Below are positions 17,574-27,038 of a stretch of 64,000 nt of DNA, piece after piece. The position numbers and the translations under genes were made by a program. Under the pieces are notes generated by a model, which was not told the origin of the DNA, made no database searches, and saw only the letters and a program-made list of their open reading frames with translations. The stretch is taken from NCBI GenBank assembly GCA_964633145.1, contig CAZWFE010000007.1:9906-73905 (forward strand), written 5' to 3'. Within the stretch, counting starts at the first letter, position 1, and each line of letters begins with the position of its first letter. Origin of the DNA: CAJXSD01 sp964633145. GTDB lineage: Bacteria > Pseudomonadota > Alphaproteobacteria > Rhodobacterales > Rhodobacteraceae.

Positions 17574-19744
17574 TATTTCATCCGTAATGCGTTTAGGGTG
17601 ACCGTAATGGACGACAGTGACATTGCCAAGGCCGCAATCAAAGGCGTCGCAAACCCCGCAATCGCAATTGGGACCGCCAACACATTGTACAGGCTCGCCA
17701 ATTGGAAATTTTCCCGTATGCGGCGCTGCGCAGTTTTGGACAGGGCGATTACCCCAATCAAACTGTCCAACCGCTGTCCCAGAAAAACAACATCAGACGC
17801 AACACGCGCCGCGTCTAGTGCGGTGGCAGGCGAAATCGACACATGTGCCGATGTCAGTGCGGCTGTGTCGTTTAATCCATCTCCGATCATCAAGACATGG
17901 CGGCCTTGGGCCTGCAACTGCGTGATATGGGCGGCCTTGGATTCGGGCGTTTGATTGGCGCGATAGGCTGTCACCCCCAACGCCGCAGCAACGCGCGATA
18001 CAGGTGCCAAACCATCGCCAGATAGGATTTGCACGTCAATGCCAGCCTGTTGCAAATCTGCAATCAGATCCGCCGCACCACCCCGCATTTGGTCGGCAAA
18101 GGCAAATTCCAGAATTTCCCCACCAATTTGCACCCATGTGGCCGTATGATCGCGCGCGGTTGCACCGACCCATTCTGCGCGCCCCATGCGCACCTGCTGC
18201 CCCCCATATAGCGCCGATACACCATAGCCTGGGTGTTCTTGGACCTGATCCAACCGGATTTCTGCGACCCCCTGCTCCGACAGCGCGGCCGCCATGGCCT
18301 GCGCCAAGGGATGCGCCGAGGCCCGCGCCAAAGCATGCGAAATCTGCAATTGTTCTGCGGTGGCGGCAGGCAAATCGATCAGGGTCAGATTCCCATCGGT
18401 CAGGGTGCCCGTTTTGTCGAAAACGACCGTATCCACCTGCGCCAAACGTTCGATGGCTGTTGCGCTTTTGATCAACAAACCCTTTTTGAACAGACGGCCT
18501 GACACGGCCGTTGTCACCGCTGGTACGGCCAAACCCAGCGCACAGGGACAGGTGATAATCAATACCGCCGCCGCGATGTTCAATGCCATGCGCAGGTCCT
18601 GTGAATACAGATACCACCCAACAAAGCTAAGCGCAGACAGGATATGCACGCCCGGCGCATAAAGCTGCGCTGCCTTATCCGCGATTGAGGTATATTTAGA
18701 ACGCCCACTTTCGGCGATGGCAACCAGCTGCGAAATTTTCGCCAATGACGTGTCTTGGCCCACCGCAGTTGCGCGCAATTCCAAGGGGCCGGTTAAATTC
18801 ACTTCGCCCGCGCGCAATTCGGATCCAATGGTCACAAATTCAGGGCGGGTTTCACCGGTTAAAATGGATCGGTCAATTTCTGACTGCCCTTGGATCACAA
18901 CACCGTCCAACGGCATTCTGGCCCCCGGACGCAGGATGACCGTATCGCCCACCTGCACCTGTGATATGGGCACGGTTGTGTCCTGACCGTCTTTGCGAAT
19001 AACGGCTTTGGTGACCTCTAGGGCTGACAATTCTTGCGCGGCGGATCGTGCAATGGATCGGGTGCGATGATCCAGATAACGGCCAGCCAACAAAAAAAAC
19101 GTCAACGAAATTGCCGCATCAAAATAAGCATGTTCCCCAGACAGGGATGTTTCATAAATCGATGTCCCCAGCGCCAATAGGATCGCCAAGGATATAGGCA
19201 CATCCATATTCAACACACGTCCCCGCAACGCGCCCCAGGCATTTGCAAAAAACGGATAGGCTGCATAAAGCGTGGCCGGCACCGCAATCAGCGCAGAAAT
19301 CCAATGGAACATGTCGCGTGTGATGCCTTCGGCCCCAGACCAGACTGCGATAGACAACAGCATGACATTCATCATGGCAAATCCAGACACGGCCAAACGG
19401 GTCAGCAACCGCCGCGCGGCCTGTTCCATGGCAGATTGCCCCAACAGGGATGCATCCAATTCGTGCGCTGGATATCCGATCTGGTCCAAGGCCTGAATAA
19501 ACACCTGCACATCAATGGGACGGGTCGTATCAATTGTTGCACGGCGCAGGGTCAAATTAACCCGCGCCTCTTTCACGCCATCAATGGTATTTAGCGTTTT
19601 TTCGATCGACGAAATACATACCGCACAATGCACAGTTGGCACATTTAGCAAAATATGCCCTGCCATATGGTCCGTGTCTGCTAGGTTTTGCGCCATGGGC
19701 GCCGCATTGCAGGCGGGACAGGCAGAAATGGGGGCATGTGTCAT
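17573..19744 (-). CDS. ccoI: Copper-exporting P1B-type ATPase for cbb3 oxidase assembly
   Basis: CcoI (723 residues) moves Cu+ out of the cytoplasm for CcoN maturation. An N-terminal CPAC motif precedes a heavy-metal domain with HCAVC (about residue 40). Eight membrane helices, the TCPCALG transport motif (about 398-404), the phosphorylation site DKTGTLT (about 443) and GDGLNDTAAL (about 632) are all visible. ATG 19744 is chosen over a TTG two codons upstream. It sits between ccoH and ccoS. Confidence 0.96.
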   Translation of the reverse strand: MTHAPISACPACNAAPMAQNLADTDHMAGHILLNVPTVHCAVCISSIEKTLNTIDGVKEARVNLTLRRATIDTTRPIDVQVFIQALDQIGYPAHELDASLLGQSAMEQAARRLLTRLAVSGFAMMNVMLLSIAVWSGAEGITRDMFHWISALIAVPATLYAAYPFFANAWGALRGRVLNMDVPISLAILLALGTSIYETSLSGEHAYFDAAISLTFFLLAGRYLDHRTRSIARSAAQELSALEVTKAVIRKDGQDTTVPISQVQVGDTVILRPGARMPLDGVVIQGQSEIDRSILTGETRPEFVTIGSELRAGEVNLTGPLELRATAVGQDTSLAKISQLVAIAESGRSKYTSIADKAAQLYAPGVHILSALSFVGWYLYSQDLRMALNIAAAVLIITCPCALGLAVPAVTTAVSGRLFKKGLLIKSATAIERLAQVDTVVFDKTGTLTDGNLTLIDLPAATAEQLQISHALARASAHPLAQAMAAALSEQGVAEIRLDQVQEHPGYGVSALYGGQQVRMGRAEWVGATARDHTATWVQIGGEILEFAFADQMRGGAADLIADLQQAGIDVQILSGDGLAPVSRVAAALGVTAYRANQTPESKAAHITQLQAQGRHVLMIGDGLNDTAALTSAHVSISPATALDAARVASDVVFLGQRLDSLIGVIALSKTAQRRIRENFQLASLYNVLAVPIAIAGFATPLIAALAMSLSSITVTLNALRMK

Positions 19745-19756
19745 AATCAATCGCCT

Positions 19757-20218
19757 TTATTCAGAAACCCATAAATCCAACCGCTGTTCAAAGGTTACGC
19801 CAGACTCAGACTGTGCGGTCACCTTGACGATCCAAACACCTGGCCCCAAATCAGCAGCCGCGCGATAGGTCGTTCCATCGAATGTCATCACCGGATAGCT
19901 GTCGTATTCGACAGTGGTTTTGCGCCCAATCAACACACCGATATCCGCGGCCTGCACAGGCTGACCTGCGGCGTCTGTGATGTTTAATGCCACTTGGCCT
20001 GCGTCATATGTCACCGCACTGGTCCAGCCCAGCGCCTGTTGTGCCTGACGGCGGGCATCAAAATCCTGACTGGCGACATAGGAATTTTTCACCTCAAGCC
20101 CGGGAAAGGTGCTGACCGCCTTGAATGCCAGGGTCAAATTCACCGCGATGATCACACCAAAGGACAGTGCGAACACCGCCAGCATGTGTTTTCCTGTAAA
20201 GCGTTTTTCCATTGTCAT
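19757..20218 (-). CDS. ccoH: FixH/CcoH family cbb3 oxidase assembly protein
   Basis: This 153-residue protein has one N-terminal membrane helix (MLAVFALSFGVIIAVNLTLAFKA) and a periplasmic beta-sandwich-like domain ending in LGPGVWIVKVTAQ. FixH/CcoH proteins interact with CcoNOQP during assembly. The start overlaps the ccoG stop by four bases (ATGA). Confidence 0.92.
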   Translation of the reverse strand: MTMEKRFTGKHMLAVFALSFGVIIAVNLTLAFKAVSTFPGLEVKNSYVASQDFDARRQAQQALGWTSAVTYDAGQVALNITDAAGQPVQAADIGVLIGRKTTVEYDSYPVMTFDGTTYRAAADLGPGVWIVKVTAQSESGVTFEQRLDLWVSE

Positions 20219-21654
20219 TTGTTTGCCTTTCCATTGAATACCGTATCTTTGTAGGCGCGTTCGCCAGATGACAGATCCTCAACCCAGATCCGCAGATCGG
20301 TGACTTCGTTTGTCGCAGGCGCCGATCCCTTGGGGGCCAGAACATAGACACGCTGCAAATAGGTGCTGTCGGCGGGAACATCGATGGATTGATAGGCGCT
20401 GCCCTCTAGTTCGACATAATAACTGACATCGCCGCGCACGGTAATATTGAACACACTGTCCACGCTGTTTTTGTTGCGCAGGCGGACTTCGTATGTGTTG
20501 CGGATGGTACCGTCGGACAGGGTGACAAAGGTCGGGTTGCGCACCGGTGCGACGGTCAATTCGATGTCTTGGCGCACGAACAGGGCCACGACTAGGGCAA
20601 TACCCACTGCCGACCACAGCGCGGTATAGATCATTGTACGCAGACGGAACACATGGCGCCAGATCGGCCGCGGCGCATGACCTGCCCGTTCGCGTGTTTC
20701 ATCAGACAGGGCCAGATAATCAATCAAACCGCGCGGCTTGCCGATTTTGTCCATCACATCGTCACAGGCATCGATACACAGCGCACAGGTGATACAAGCC
20801 AATTGCTGACCATCGCGAATATCAATCCCCATGGGGCACACATTCACACAGGCCATACAATCGATACAATCACCCAATTGATCCGCATCCTCGGATTTGC
20901 GGTGTTTGCCGCGTGGTTCACCGCGCCAGTCGCGATATCCAACTGTCAGGGTTTCTTCGTCCATCATGGCGGCCTGAATACGGGGCCATGGGCAGGCATA
21001 GATGCAAATCTGTTCGCGCATAAATCCGCCAAACACAAAGGTGGTCAGCGTCAAAATTGCAATGGTGGTATAAACAACGGGGCTGGCCTGAAACGCCCAC
21101 AAGTCCGCCAACAAAGTTGGCGCATCGGCAAAATAAAACACCCATGCACCGCCGGTGGCCACACCAATCAAGAGCCATAGGATCCATTTTGTGACCCGCA
21201 GACGAATTTTGCGCAGGTCCAATTTTTCCTGACGATGCAGCCGCAGACGGGCGTTGCGGTCGCCTTCGACCCAGCGTTCGACCAAGATAAACAAATCGGT
21301 CCAAACCGTTTGCGGACAGGCATATCCACACCAAACCCGCCCCAAGGCCGAGGTAAACAAAAACAACCCCAATCCAGCCATAATCAGCAAACCCGCGATG
21401 AAATAAAATTCATGCGGCCAGATTTCGATCCAAAAGAAATAAAAGCGCCGCGATGCAAGATCAACCAATACCGCCTGATCGGGCATAGATGCGCCGCGAT
21501 CCCAGCGGATCCAGGGCGTTAAATAATAAATCCCCAAGGTGAAAGCCATCAGAAACCATTTCAGATTTCGAAATTGTCCTGACACACGCCGAGGGAAAAT
21601 CGGTTCACGCGACATGTATAAATCGGGCGGAGTATTTTGGGAATCGTTAGCCAC
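20215..21654 (-). CDS. ccoG: CcoG/FixG/RdxA ferredoxin-type cbb3 oxidase accessory protein
   Basis: CcoG (479 residues) is a membrane Fe-S protein proposed to reduce Cu2+ for cbb3 assembly. It has about five membrane helices, two 4Fe-4S motifs (CIDCMACVNVCP near 260 and CITCALCIDAC near 280), and a C-terminal immunoglobulin-like domain. I choose GTG at 21654, which follows AGAAAGAGC. The frame extends to a TTG at 21696, but that codon lies upstream of the transcription start predicted from the FNR box and -10 element and has no ribosome site. First gene of ccoGHIS. Confidence 0.94.
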   Translation of the reverse strand: MANDSQNTPPDLYMSREPIFPRRVSGQFRNLKWFLMAFTLGIYYLTPWIRWDRGASMPDQAVLVDLASRRFYFFWIEIWPHEFYFIAGLLIMAGLGLFLFTSALGRVWCGYACPQTVWTDLFILVERWVEGDRNARLRLHRQEKLDLRKIRLRVTKWILWLLIGVATGGAWVFYFADAPTLLADLWAFQASPVVYTTIAILTLTTFVFGGFMREQICIYACPWPRIQAAMMDEETLTVGYRDWRGEPRGKHRKSEDADQLGDCIDCMACVNVCPMGIDIRDGQQLACITCALCIDACDDVMDKIGKPRGLIDYLALSDETRERAGHAPRPIWRHVFRLRTMIYTALWSAVGIALVVALFVRQDIELTVAPVRNPTFVTLSDGTIRNTYEVRLRNKNSVDSVFNITVRGDVSYYVELEGSAYQSIDVPADSTYLQRVYVLAPKGSAPATNEVTDLRIWVEDLSSGERAYKDTVFNGKANK

Positions 21655-21686
21655 GTTTTGCTCTTTCTGATCAGATCGTTGACCTG

Positions 21687-21692
21687 TATCTA
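21687..21692 (-). promoter_or_regulatory. Putative -10 element of ccoG
   Basis: Read on the minus strand, TAGATA lies at the distance from the FNR box expected for an FNR-activated class II promoter. It implies a transcription start near 21679-21680, about 25 bases before the GTG start of ccoG. Confidence 0.5.
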
Positions 21693-21713
21693 ACAAAGTC
21701 GATGACTGATGCC

Positions 21714-21727
21714 TTGATCTGGATCAA
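21714..21727. promoter_or_regulatory. FNR (FnrL) box upstream of ccoG
   Basis: TTGATCTGGATCAA matches the FNR consensus TTGAT-N4-ATCAA perfectly. It lies 60 bases upstream of the ccoG GTG and would be centred at about -41.5, the normal activating position. It should place ccoGHIS under FnrL, which is encoded nearby. Confidence 0.9.
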
Positions 21728-21752
21728 AACCGAGCCGAAATATGATGCGCGC

Positions 21753-22631
21753 CTATACCGGTTCGGGATCTGGGTTCAGTTCGTTTGCCAGCCATGTCAC
21801 CAATGATGTGACAGGAATATCCGGGAATTGGGTTTTATGCATGATTACATAATCACGGCGTGGTCCCAACACTTTCAAGCGCGTTAAACTGTGGTTTGCA
21901 AGCTGTTCGCGCACCAAATAGCTATCAATCACACCAGCTGCACGCCCTGATAAAATCATTGGCAAACATTCATATTCCGACAGCGTTTCGACTGACCCAT
22001 TGTGCACCTCTAAGAATGACTGCAATTCTATGCCGTGCCCCGCCTCGGCTTGGCGTTCATCTATCACCAAAGGTAACTTGGTCACCCCCTGTTTCACATA
22101 TTGGCGAATCAAATTTTTCGTAGCGACAAGACTAAGTTCGCTGCTGAACAAATAATCACAGCGATCTGGCCGTTCCCCCACACCGACAGCAGAAATCAAT
22201 AAATCACTATCCCAACTCACAAGGTCTTCACCGATTGCGAGTGGATTTAAGGTCACTTTAATATCAGGGAATTTTTGACGAAACTTGGGTAAGAGCCCCA
22301 TCAGAAAATTAAATGACATACAGGGCGGAGTCGTAATGCAAACGCTTGCAGGACGCACAATTCCCGCACTTTTGCGTAAACCATTCGTGATGGTGGAAAA
22401 TCCAGAAACCAAATCTTCTGCCAACACTTTCCCAGTTTCAGTAAAAACCAAATGTTTGTCGCGCCGTTCAAACAGCTGTTGACCCAGTTGGGCCTCAAGT
22501 GCGTGAAAATGTTGCTGCAAATGGGCGTTGCTAATTCCCATGGCCTGTGATGCTTGCGATACCGAACCTGATTTAGCAAAATACGCCACAGCTTGCAGCA
22601 TAGACAGAGCGGGTAGATTGAAAAAATCCAT
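21753..22631 (-). CDS. LysR-family transcriptional regulator
   Basis: A 292-residue regulator starting at ATG 22631, which is preceded by AAGGATCATTG. The N-terminal winged helix-turn-helix spans about 8-65 (SGSVSQASQAMGISNAHLQQHFHALEAQLGQQLFERR), followed by a periplasmic-binding-like effector domain. The gene lies between the ccoNOQP and ccoGHIS operons on the same strand, a place where no regulator is usual. Its sequence is somewhat richer in A and T than the flanking cco genes. Its target and ligand are unknown. Confidence 0.88.
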   Translation of the reverse strand: MDFFNLPALSMLQAVAYFAKSGSVSQASQAMGISNAHLQQHFHALEAQLGQQLFERRDKHLVFTETGKVLAEDLVSGFSTITNGLRKSAGIVRPASVCITTPPCMSFNFLMGLLPKFRQKFPDIKVTLNPLAIGEDLVSWDSDLLISAVGVGERPDRCDYLFSSELSLVATKNLIRQYVKQGVTKLPLVIDERQAEAGHGIELQSFLEVHNGSVETLSEYECLPMILSGRAAGVIDSYLVREQLANHSLTRLKVLGPRRDYVIMHKTQFPDIPVTSLVTWLANELNPDPEPV

Positions 22632-22670
22632 CAATGATCCTTTGACTTAATCACATGTCAGACAATGAAA

Positions 22671-22694
22671 GGGCGTCCTAATCATAGAACGCCC
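22671..22694 (-). terminator. Probable terminator of ccoNOQP
   Basis: A six-base GC-rich stem (GGGCGT and ACGCCC) closes a 12-base loop and is followed on the minus strand by TTTCATT. It lies 35 bases past the ccoP stop. The loop is long, so strength is uncertain. Confidence 0.5.
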
Positions 22695-22728
22695 AAAACA
22701 ATCTAAATGTTATAACGCAAACAAAAAC

Positions 22729-23601
22729 TTATTCGCCACCACCCAAACTGTGAACATAGGCGGCAACCGCGCGAATTTCAGCTTCGTCCAGACGGGTGTT
22801 CCAATTCGGCATAACGCCATTGCGGGCCTTGGAAACTTGGGCCACGATGTTGTCATAACCATCGCCATAAAGCCAGATGGCATCCGTCAAATTTGGCGCG
22901 CCCTGAAACCGATCGCCCGTACCGTCATCCGCGTGACAGGCCGCACAGTTGTCCAAATAAACGGTTTCGCCCGCAGCCACCTGATCGATATCCTGCGGAT
23001 CGCCGGTCAGGGACATGACGTAATTGGCCACTTGGGAAATTTCCTCTTTTTCCAAGATTTCGCCAAAACTTGGCATTTCAGAAAAACGTGCGTCATCGTC
23101 GGATGTGTTGCGGATACCGTGGGTGATGGTCAGGTGGATATCCTCCATCGTGCCGCCCCACAGCCAGTCGTTATCCAGCAGGTTCGGATAACCATTGGCC
23201 TGAACACCCGCAGCGCCCGATCCGTGACATTGCGCGCACCATGTGCGAAACACGGCCGCACCTTTGTTTTTGGCATAGCCCAGCAATTCGGGATCAGCTG
23301 AAATTTCGGTCAATTCGGCATTGGCCAAGGTCGCATTGATCTGGGCCAAAGATTGTTCAACAGCGTCAATATCCTTGGCAACCTCGGCGCGGGTGGAAAA
23401 CCCTAGCAACCCAGGTGTTGCCTTGGAAATCATTGGCCAAGCAGGATAGGCGATCGAATATCCGATGGCCCACACGATACAGGCATAAAATGTCCACAAC
23501 CACCAGCGCGGCATCGGGTTGTCGAATTCTTCGATCCCGTCCCAGCTGTGGCCAGTGGTTGGCACCTGATTGTTTTGGTCTTTTTTGTCTTTAACGCTCA
23601 T
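22729..23601 (-). CDS. ccoP: cbb3-type cytochrome c oxidase subunit III (dihaem)
   Basis: CcoP (290 residues) carries electrons into the cbb3 oxidase. An N-terminal membrane helix region (residues about 30-55, WWLWTFYACIVWAIGYSIAYP) is followed by two cytochrome c domains with CAQCH (about 137) and CAACH (about 218). Conserved Met ligand regions (SEMPSFG, NGVMPNW) are present. Its ATG overlaps the ccoQ stop (ATGA). Last gene of ccoNOQP. Confidence 0.97.
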   Translation of the reverse strand: MSVKDKKDQNNQVPTTGHSWDGIEEFDNPMPRWWLWTFYACIVWAIGYSIAYPAWPMISKATPGLLGFSTRAEVAKDIDAVEQSLAQINATLANAELTEISADPELLGYAKNKGAAVFRTWCAQCHGSGAAGVQANGYPNLLDNDWLWGGTMEDIHLTITHGIRNTSDDDARFSEMPSFGEILEKEEISQVANYVMSLTGDPQDIDQVAAGETVYLDNCAACHADDGTGDRFQGAPNLTDAIWLYGDGYDNIVAQVSKARNGVMPNWNTRLDEAEIRAVAAYVHSLGGGE

Positions 23602-23783
23602 TGCTTATGCTCCCCTCTTGGGGCTGGTTTATCGTCATGGCGAAATGGGATCGCAGCCGTATCTTGGTATTGGGTCTGTCCGCCTGGGCGAAAGGCCCAA
23701 AAAATCACACCGATGAAAAAGGCAAACAGAAACATCAACATCCAACTGTCTGCGAATTGACGTAGAAAGGTATATTCTTCCAT
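23598..23783 (-). CDS. ccoQ: cbb3-type cytochrome c oxidase subunit CcoQ
   Basis: A 61-residue single-helix membrane protein (FADSWMLMFLFAFFIGVIFWAFRPG) with a short polar tail. The FRPG sequence after the helix is typical of CcoQ/FixQ, which stabilises the oxidase complex. It lies between ccoO and ccoP. Confidence 0.93.
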   Translation of the reverse strand: MEEYTFLRQFADSWMLMFLFAFFIGVIFWAFRPGGQTQYQDTAAIPFRHDDKPAPRGEHKQ

Positions 23784-23792
23784 CTTATCCTC

Positions 23793-24518
23793 CTATCGGC
23801 TGGCATCAGGTTCAAAGGTTGAAAAATCGACCATTGTTCCCAAAACTTGTAGATACGCAATCAAGGCGTCTGCCTCGGAAATACCGGGCTGGCCGTCAAA
23901 ATTGCGCACCTGCGCACCGGGATAGCGTTCAAGCAATCCATCCGTATCGCCAAAGGGGTCAACCTGCAGGGCAAAGTCGTCTTGCGCGGCGTCAATCATT
24001 TCGTCTGTATATGGCACACCAACCATGCGGTGGGTTTCCAACAGATCGCGGATATATTCACCATCGATCATTTTGCGTTCCAAGAACCCGTATTTTGGCA
24101 TCACGGATTCGGGCACAACCGATTGCGGATCGCGCAGGTGGTCCACATGCCATTCATCGGAATACCGGCCACCGACACGGGCCAAATCTGGGCCAGTGCG
24201 TTTTGAACCCCACTGGAACGGGTGATCATACATGGATTCGGCCGCCAGTGAATAATGGCCATAGCGTTCCACTTCGTCGCGCATGGGGCGGATCATCTGG
24301 CTGTGACAGACATAGCACCCTTCGCGGACATAGACATCACGACCTGTCAATTCCAACGGGGAATAGGGGCGCACGCCTTCGACCTTTTCGATGGTGTTGT
24401 CCAGATAGAACAGCGGTACGATTTGAACCAAACCGCCGATTGTCACCACAAGGAAGCTGAGGATCAGCAACAATGTGGCGTTGGTTTCGATAATTTTATG
24501 TTTATCAAGAATTGCCAT
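23793..24518 (-). CDS. ccoO: cbb3-type cytochrome c oxidase subunit II (monohaem)
   Basis: CcoO (241 residues) is the membrane-anchored monohaem cytochrome c subunit. An N-terminal helix (ATLLLILSFLVVTIGGLVQIVPLF) is followed by CYVCHSQMIRP, the haem c site. The start at 24518 follows GAGAGGC; a longer frame would overlap ccoN. The second gene of ccoNOQP. Confidence 0.96.
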   Translation of the reverse strand: MAILDKHKIIETNATLLLILSFLVVTIGGLVQIVPLFYLDNTIEKVEGVRPYSPLELTGRDVYVREGCYVCHSQMIRPMRDEVERYGHYSLAAESMYDHPFQWGSKRTGPDLARVGGRYSDEWHVDHLRDPQSVVPESVMPKYGFLERKMIDGEYIRDLLETHRMVGVPYTDEMIDAAQDDFALQVDPFGDTDGLLERYPGAQVRNFDGQPGISEADALIAYLQVLGTMVDFSTFEPDASR

Positions 24519-24531
24519 TTTCTGCCTCTCT

Positions 24532-26136
24532 TTATTCAGCGGGTTGTGCAACGACTGCGGATTGGGTTGCGGGTGACCGTTTGACGGTCATCCACAGGTT
24601 CCAACACATGATCAGCGCACCGGTCAGATACATCACGCCACCCATGCCACGCACAACGTACATCGGGAATTTCGCGGCGACCGTATCGGCAAAGGAATTC
24701 ACCAAGAACCCGTTTGCATCGACTTCGCGCCACATCAGGCCCTCCATGATGCCAGTGACCCACATTGATGCGGCGTATAGAACGATACCAATTGTGGCCA
24801 ACCAGAAATGCCAGCTGACTGCGCTCATGCTGTACAGGCGTTCACGGTTCCACAAACGTGGGACCAAGAAATATAGCGAACCAAAGGTGATCATACCGTT
24901 CCAGCCCAGCGCACCGGAATGCACGTGACCGATGGTCCAGTCTGTGTAATGCGACAGGGAATTGACCGCGCGGATCGACATCATCGGGCCTTCGAATGTG
25001 GACATACCGTAGAAGCCCACAGAAATAACCAGCATCCGCAAAATCGGGTCAGTGCGCAGTTTATCCCAAGCACCAGACAGCGTCATCAGACCGTTGATCA
25101 TACCACCCCATGATGGCATCCACAGCACGATGGAAAACACCATACCCAAGGTCGCCGCCCAATCCGGCAGTGCGGTGTAATGCAAATGGTGTGGGCCTGC
25201 CCAGATATAGATGAAAATCAATGCCCAAAAGTGGATTATTGACAATTTATAGGAATAAACAGGGCGCTCAGCCTGTTTGGGAATGAAATAGTACATCATC
25301 CCCAAGAAACCGGCGGTCAGGAAAAATCCAACCGCGTTGTGGCCATACCACCACTGCGTCATCGCATCTTGGACACCTGCAAACACCTGCACCGATTTGG
25401 ACCCAAACAGGGACACAGGGATCGACAGGTTATTAAACACATGCAACATGGCCACTGTGACGATGAACGACAGATAGAACCAGTTTGCCACATAGATATG
25501 TTTTTCCTTGCGGCGCATGATCGTGCCTAGGAAAATGGCCAGATATAGCAACCAAACAACGGTCAACAGCCAATCGGCAACCCATTCTGGTTCGGCGTAT
25601 TCTTTCGACTGGGTGGCGCCCAGCAGGTATCCAACGGCCGTCATTACAATGAACAACTGATACCCCCAGAACACCCACCATGCAGCGTTACCACCCCAAA
25701 GGCGTGCAGCTGATGTCCGCTGAACCACATAGAATGATGTTGCCATCAGGGCATTACCCCCAAACGCAAAAATCACCGCCGAGGTGTGCAAAGGACGCAA
25801 ACGACCAAAATTGGCCATGCCTTGGGCCCATTCGAAATTCAACGCCGGGAAAGCCAGCTGGAATGCGATAAATGTCCCAGCTAGAAATCCAACCACACCC
25901 CAAAAGGCAGTAGCCACGACACCGTATCGCACGACGCCATCAAAATAGGATTGTTCACGAACCACGACTGGAACAGGTTCATCGGTATTGCGTAACGTCA
26001 CCAAGAATGCGACGACAGCAGCCACCATAACGATCAAAGCTTGGCCCTGATATGCTATGTCACGCGCGTAATTGGTGGCGATCAACGCCAAAAGCGCGAT
26101 CATACCAAATGCGATCAGCTTAAAGTAATTTGCCAT
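24532..26136 (-). CDS. ccoN: cbb3-type cytochrome c oxidase subunit I
   Basis: CcoN (534 residues) is the catalytic haem-copper subunit with about 12-14 membrane helices and the low- and high-spin haem/CuB ligands. Visible His motifs are RPLHTSAVIFAFGGN (haem), QWWYGHNAVGFFLTAGFLG (CuB and cross-linked region), AGPHHLHYTALPDW and YTDWTIGHVHSGALGWNG. It reduces O2 with high affinity and pumps protons. The start follows AAGGGAAATAA, and an FNR box lies 87-100 bases upstream. Confidence 0.97.
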   Translation of the reverse strand: MANYFKLIAFGMIALLALIATNYARDIAYQGQALIVMVAAVVAFLVTLRNTDEPVPVVVREQSYFDGVVRYGVVATAFWGVVGFLAGTFIAFQLAFPALNFEWAQGMANFGRLRPLHTSAVIFAFGGNALMATSFYVVQRTSAARLWGGNAAWWVFWGYQLFIVMTAVGYLLGATQSKEYAEPEWVADWLLTVVWLLYLAIFLGTIMRRKEKHIYVANWFYLSFIVTVAMLHVFNNLSIPVSLFGSKSVQVFAGVQDAMTQWWYGHNAVGFFLTAGFLGMMYYFIPKQAERPVYSYKLSIIHFWALIFIYIWAGPHHLHYTALPDWAATLGMVFSIVLWMPSWGGMINGLMTLSGAWDKLRTDPILRMLVISVGFYGMSTFEGPMMSIRAVNSLSHYTDWTIGHVHSGALGWNGMITFGSLYFLVPRLWNRERLYSMSAVSWHFWLATIGIVLYAASMWVTGIMEGLMWREVDANGFLVNSFADTVAAKFPMYVVRGMGGVMYLTGALIMCWNLWMTVKRSPATQSAVVAQPAE

Positions 26137-26222
26137 TTTATTTCCCTTTGTTTCCCCGCAGAATCACCTACGGAGGCTTGCGCCTTGGAAAAAGGAAATG
26201 CGTGTTTTCGTGATTTCGTTCT

Positions 26223-26236
26223 TTGATCTATGTCAA
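26223..26236. promoter_or_regulatory. FNR (FnrL) box upstream of ccoNOQP
   Basis: TTGATCTATGTCAA matches the FNR consensus at nine of ten half-site positions (GTCAA in place of ATCAA). If centred at -41.5 the transcript starts near 26188, giving a leader of about 52 bases before ccoN. Confidence 0.85.
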
Positions 26237-26280
26237 GAAACAGGATTGTTCTTTAGAAATTTCGGACAGGCATCCGCAAA

Positions 26281-27021
26281 TTATGATAAAAATCCGCCAT
26301 CTGCGTCATCACCCGCTTCGGCAATCAATCGTTCCATATCTGGAACCACGATATGGCGCTTGCCCTCTAGTTTAATGATACCGTCTTTTTTCAGCGCCGA
26401 AATCTGGCGGGAAACGGTTTCCAATGTCAGCCCTAGATAGTCAGACATTGCATCGCGGGTCAGCGGCAATTCAAAATCGATTTCTTTGTTTGGTGGTGTT
26501 TTGTGCAATTTCGCATAACGACGTGCCACGATTGCGAATAGGGATGCAATTTTCTCGCGTGCTGTTTTGCGTCCTAATACCAACATCCATTCACGTGCCG
26601 CATCCAATTCATCAAGCGTGATTTCCAGCAAACGCTGGGTCAGATGTGGCGTCATGACCATCAATTCTTCGAAAGGCTTACGACGAAAACAGCACAGTGT
26701 GACATCCGTTGTGGCCACAACATCATACATCACACCTTCGCGTCCGGGACGGCCCAAAAAATCTGATGGCAACATAAGCCCAACCATCTGTGTTCGCCCG
26801 TCCTCCATCGTTTGGGACAGGGACGCAACACCCGTCACAACCGAGGCCACAAAATCCATTTCACTGCCGGTCAACGCAATTGTTTGCCCCGCGGAATAGG
26901 TGCGATAAAACTTAATTTTTTCTAAATTTGATAATTCATTGTCATTGCACTGCGAACACACGGCACGATTGCGAATCTGACATTCACTGCATGAAACCAA
27001 AGTTTTTTTGTAAGCGACCAT
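26281..27021 (-). CDS. fnrL: Crp/Fnr-family oxygen-sensing regulator FnrL
   Basis: FnrL (246 residues from MVAYKK) is the anaerobic activator of Rhodobacteraceae. N-terminal cysteines C11, C14, C22 and C25 plus an internal cysteine pair at about 110-111 (TLCCFRRKPF) match the 4Fe-4S ligand layout. The Crp-type helix-turn-helix near 190-215 contains YLGLTLETVSRQISALKK, with the E-xx-SR recognition sequence of FNR proteins. An upstream in-frame ATG at 27036 lies next to the FNR box; 27021 fits better. It is divergent from hemN. Confidence 0.95.
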   Translation of the reverse strand: MVAYKKTLVSCSECQIRNRAVCSQCNDNELSNLEKIKFYRTYSAGQTIALTGSEMDFVASVVTGVASLSQTMEDGRTQMVGLMLPSDFLGRPGREGVMYDVVATTDVTLCCFRRKPFEELMVMTPHLTQRLLEITLDELDAAREWMLVLGRKTAREKIASLFAIVARRYAKLHKTPPNKEIDFELPLTRDAMSDYLGLTLETVSRQISALKKDGIIKLEGKRHIVVPDMERLIAEAGDDADGGFLS

Positions 27022-27038
27022 AAAATACTCAATCATGT

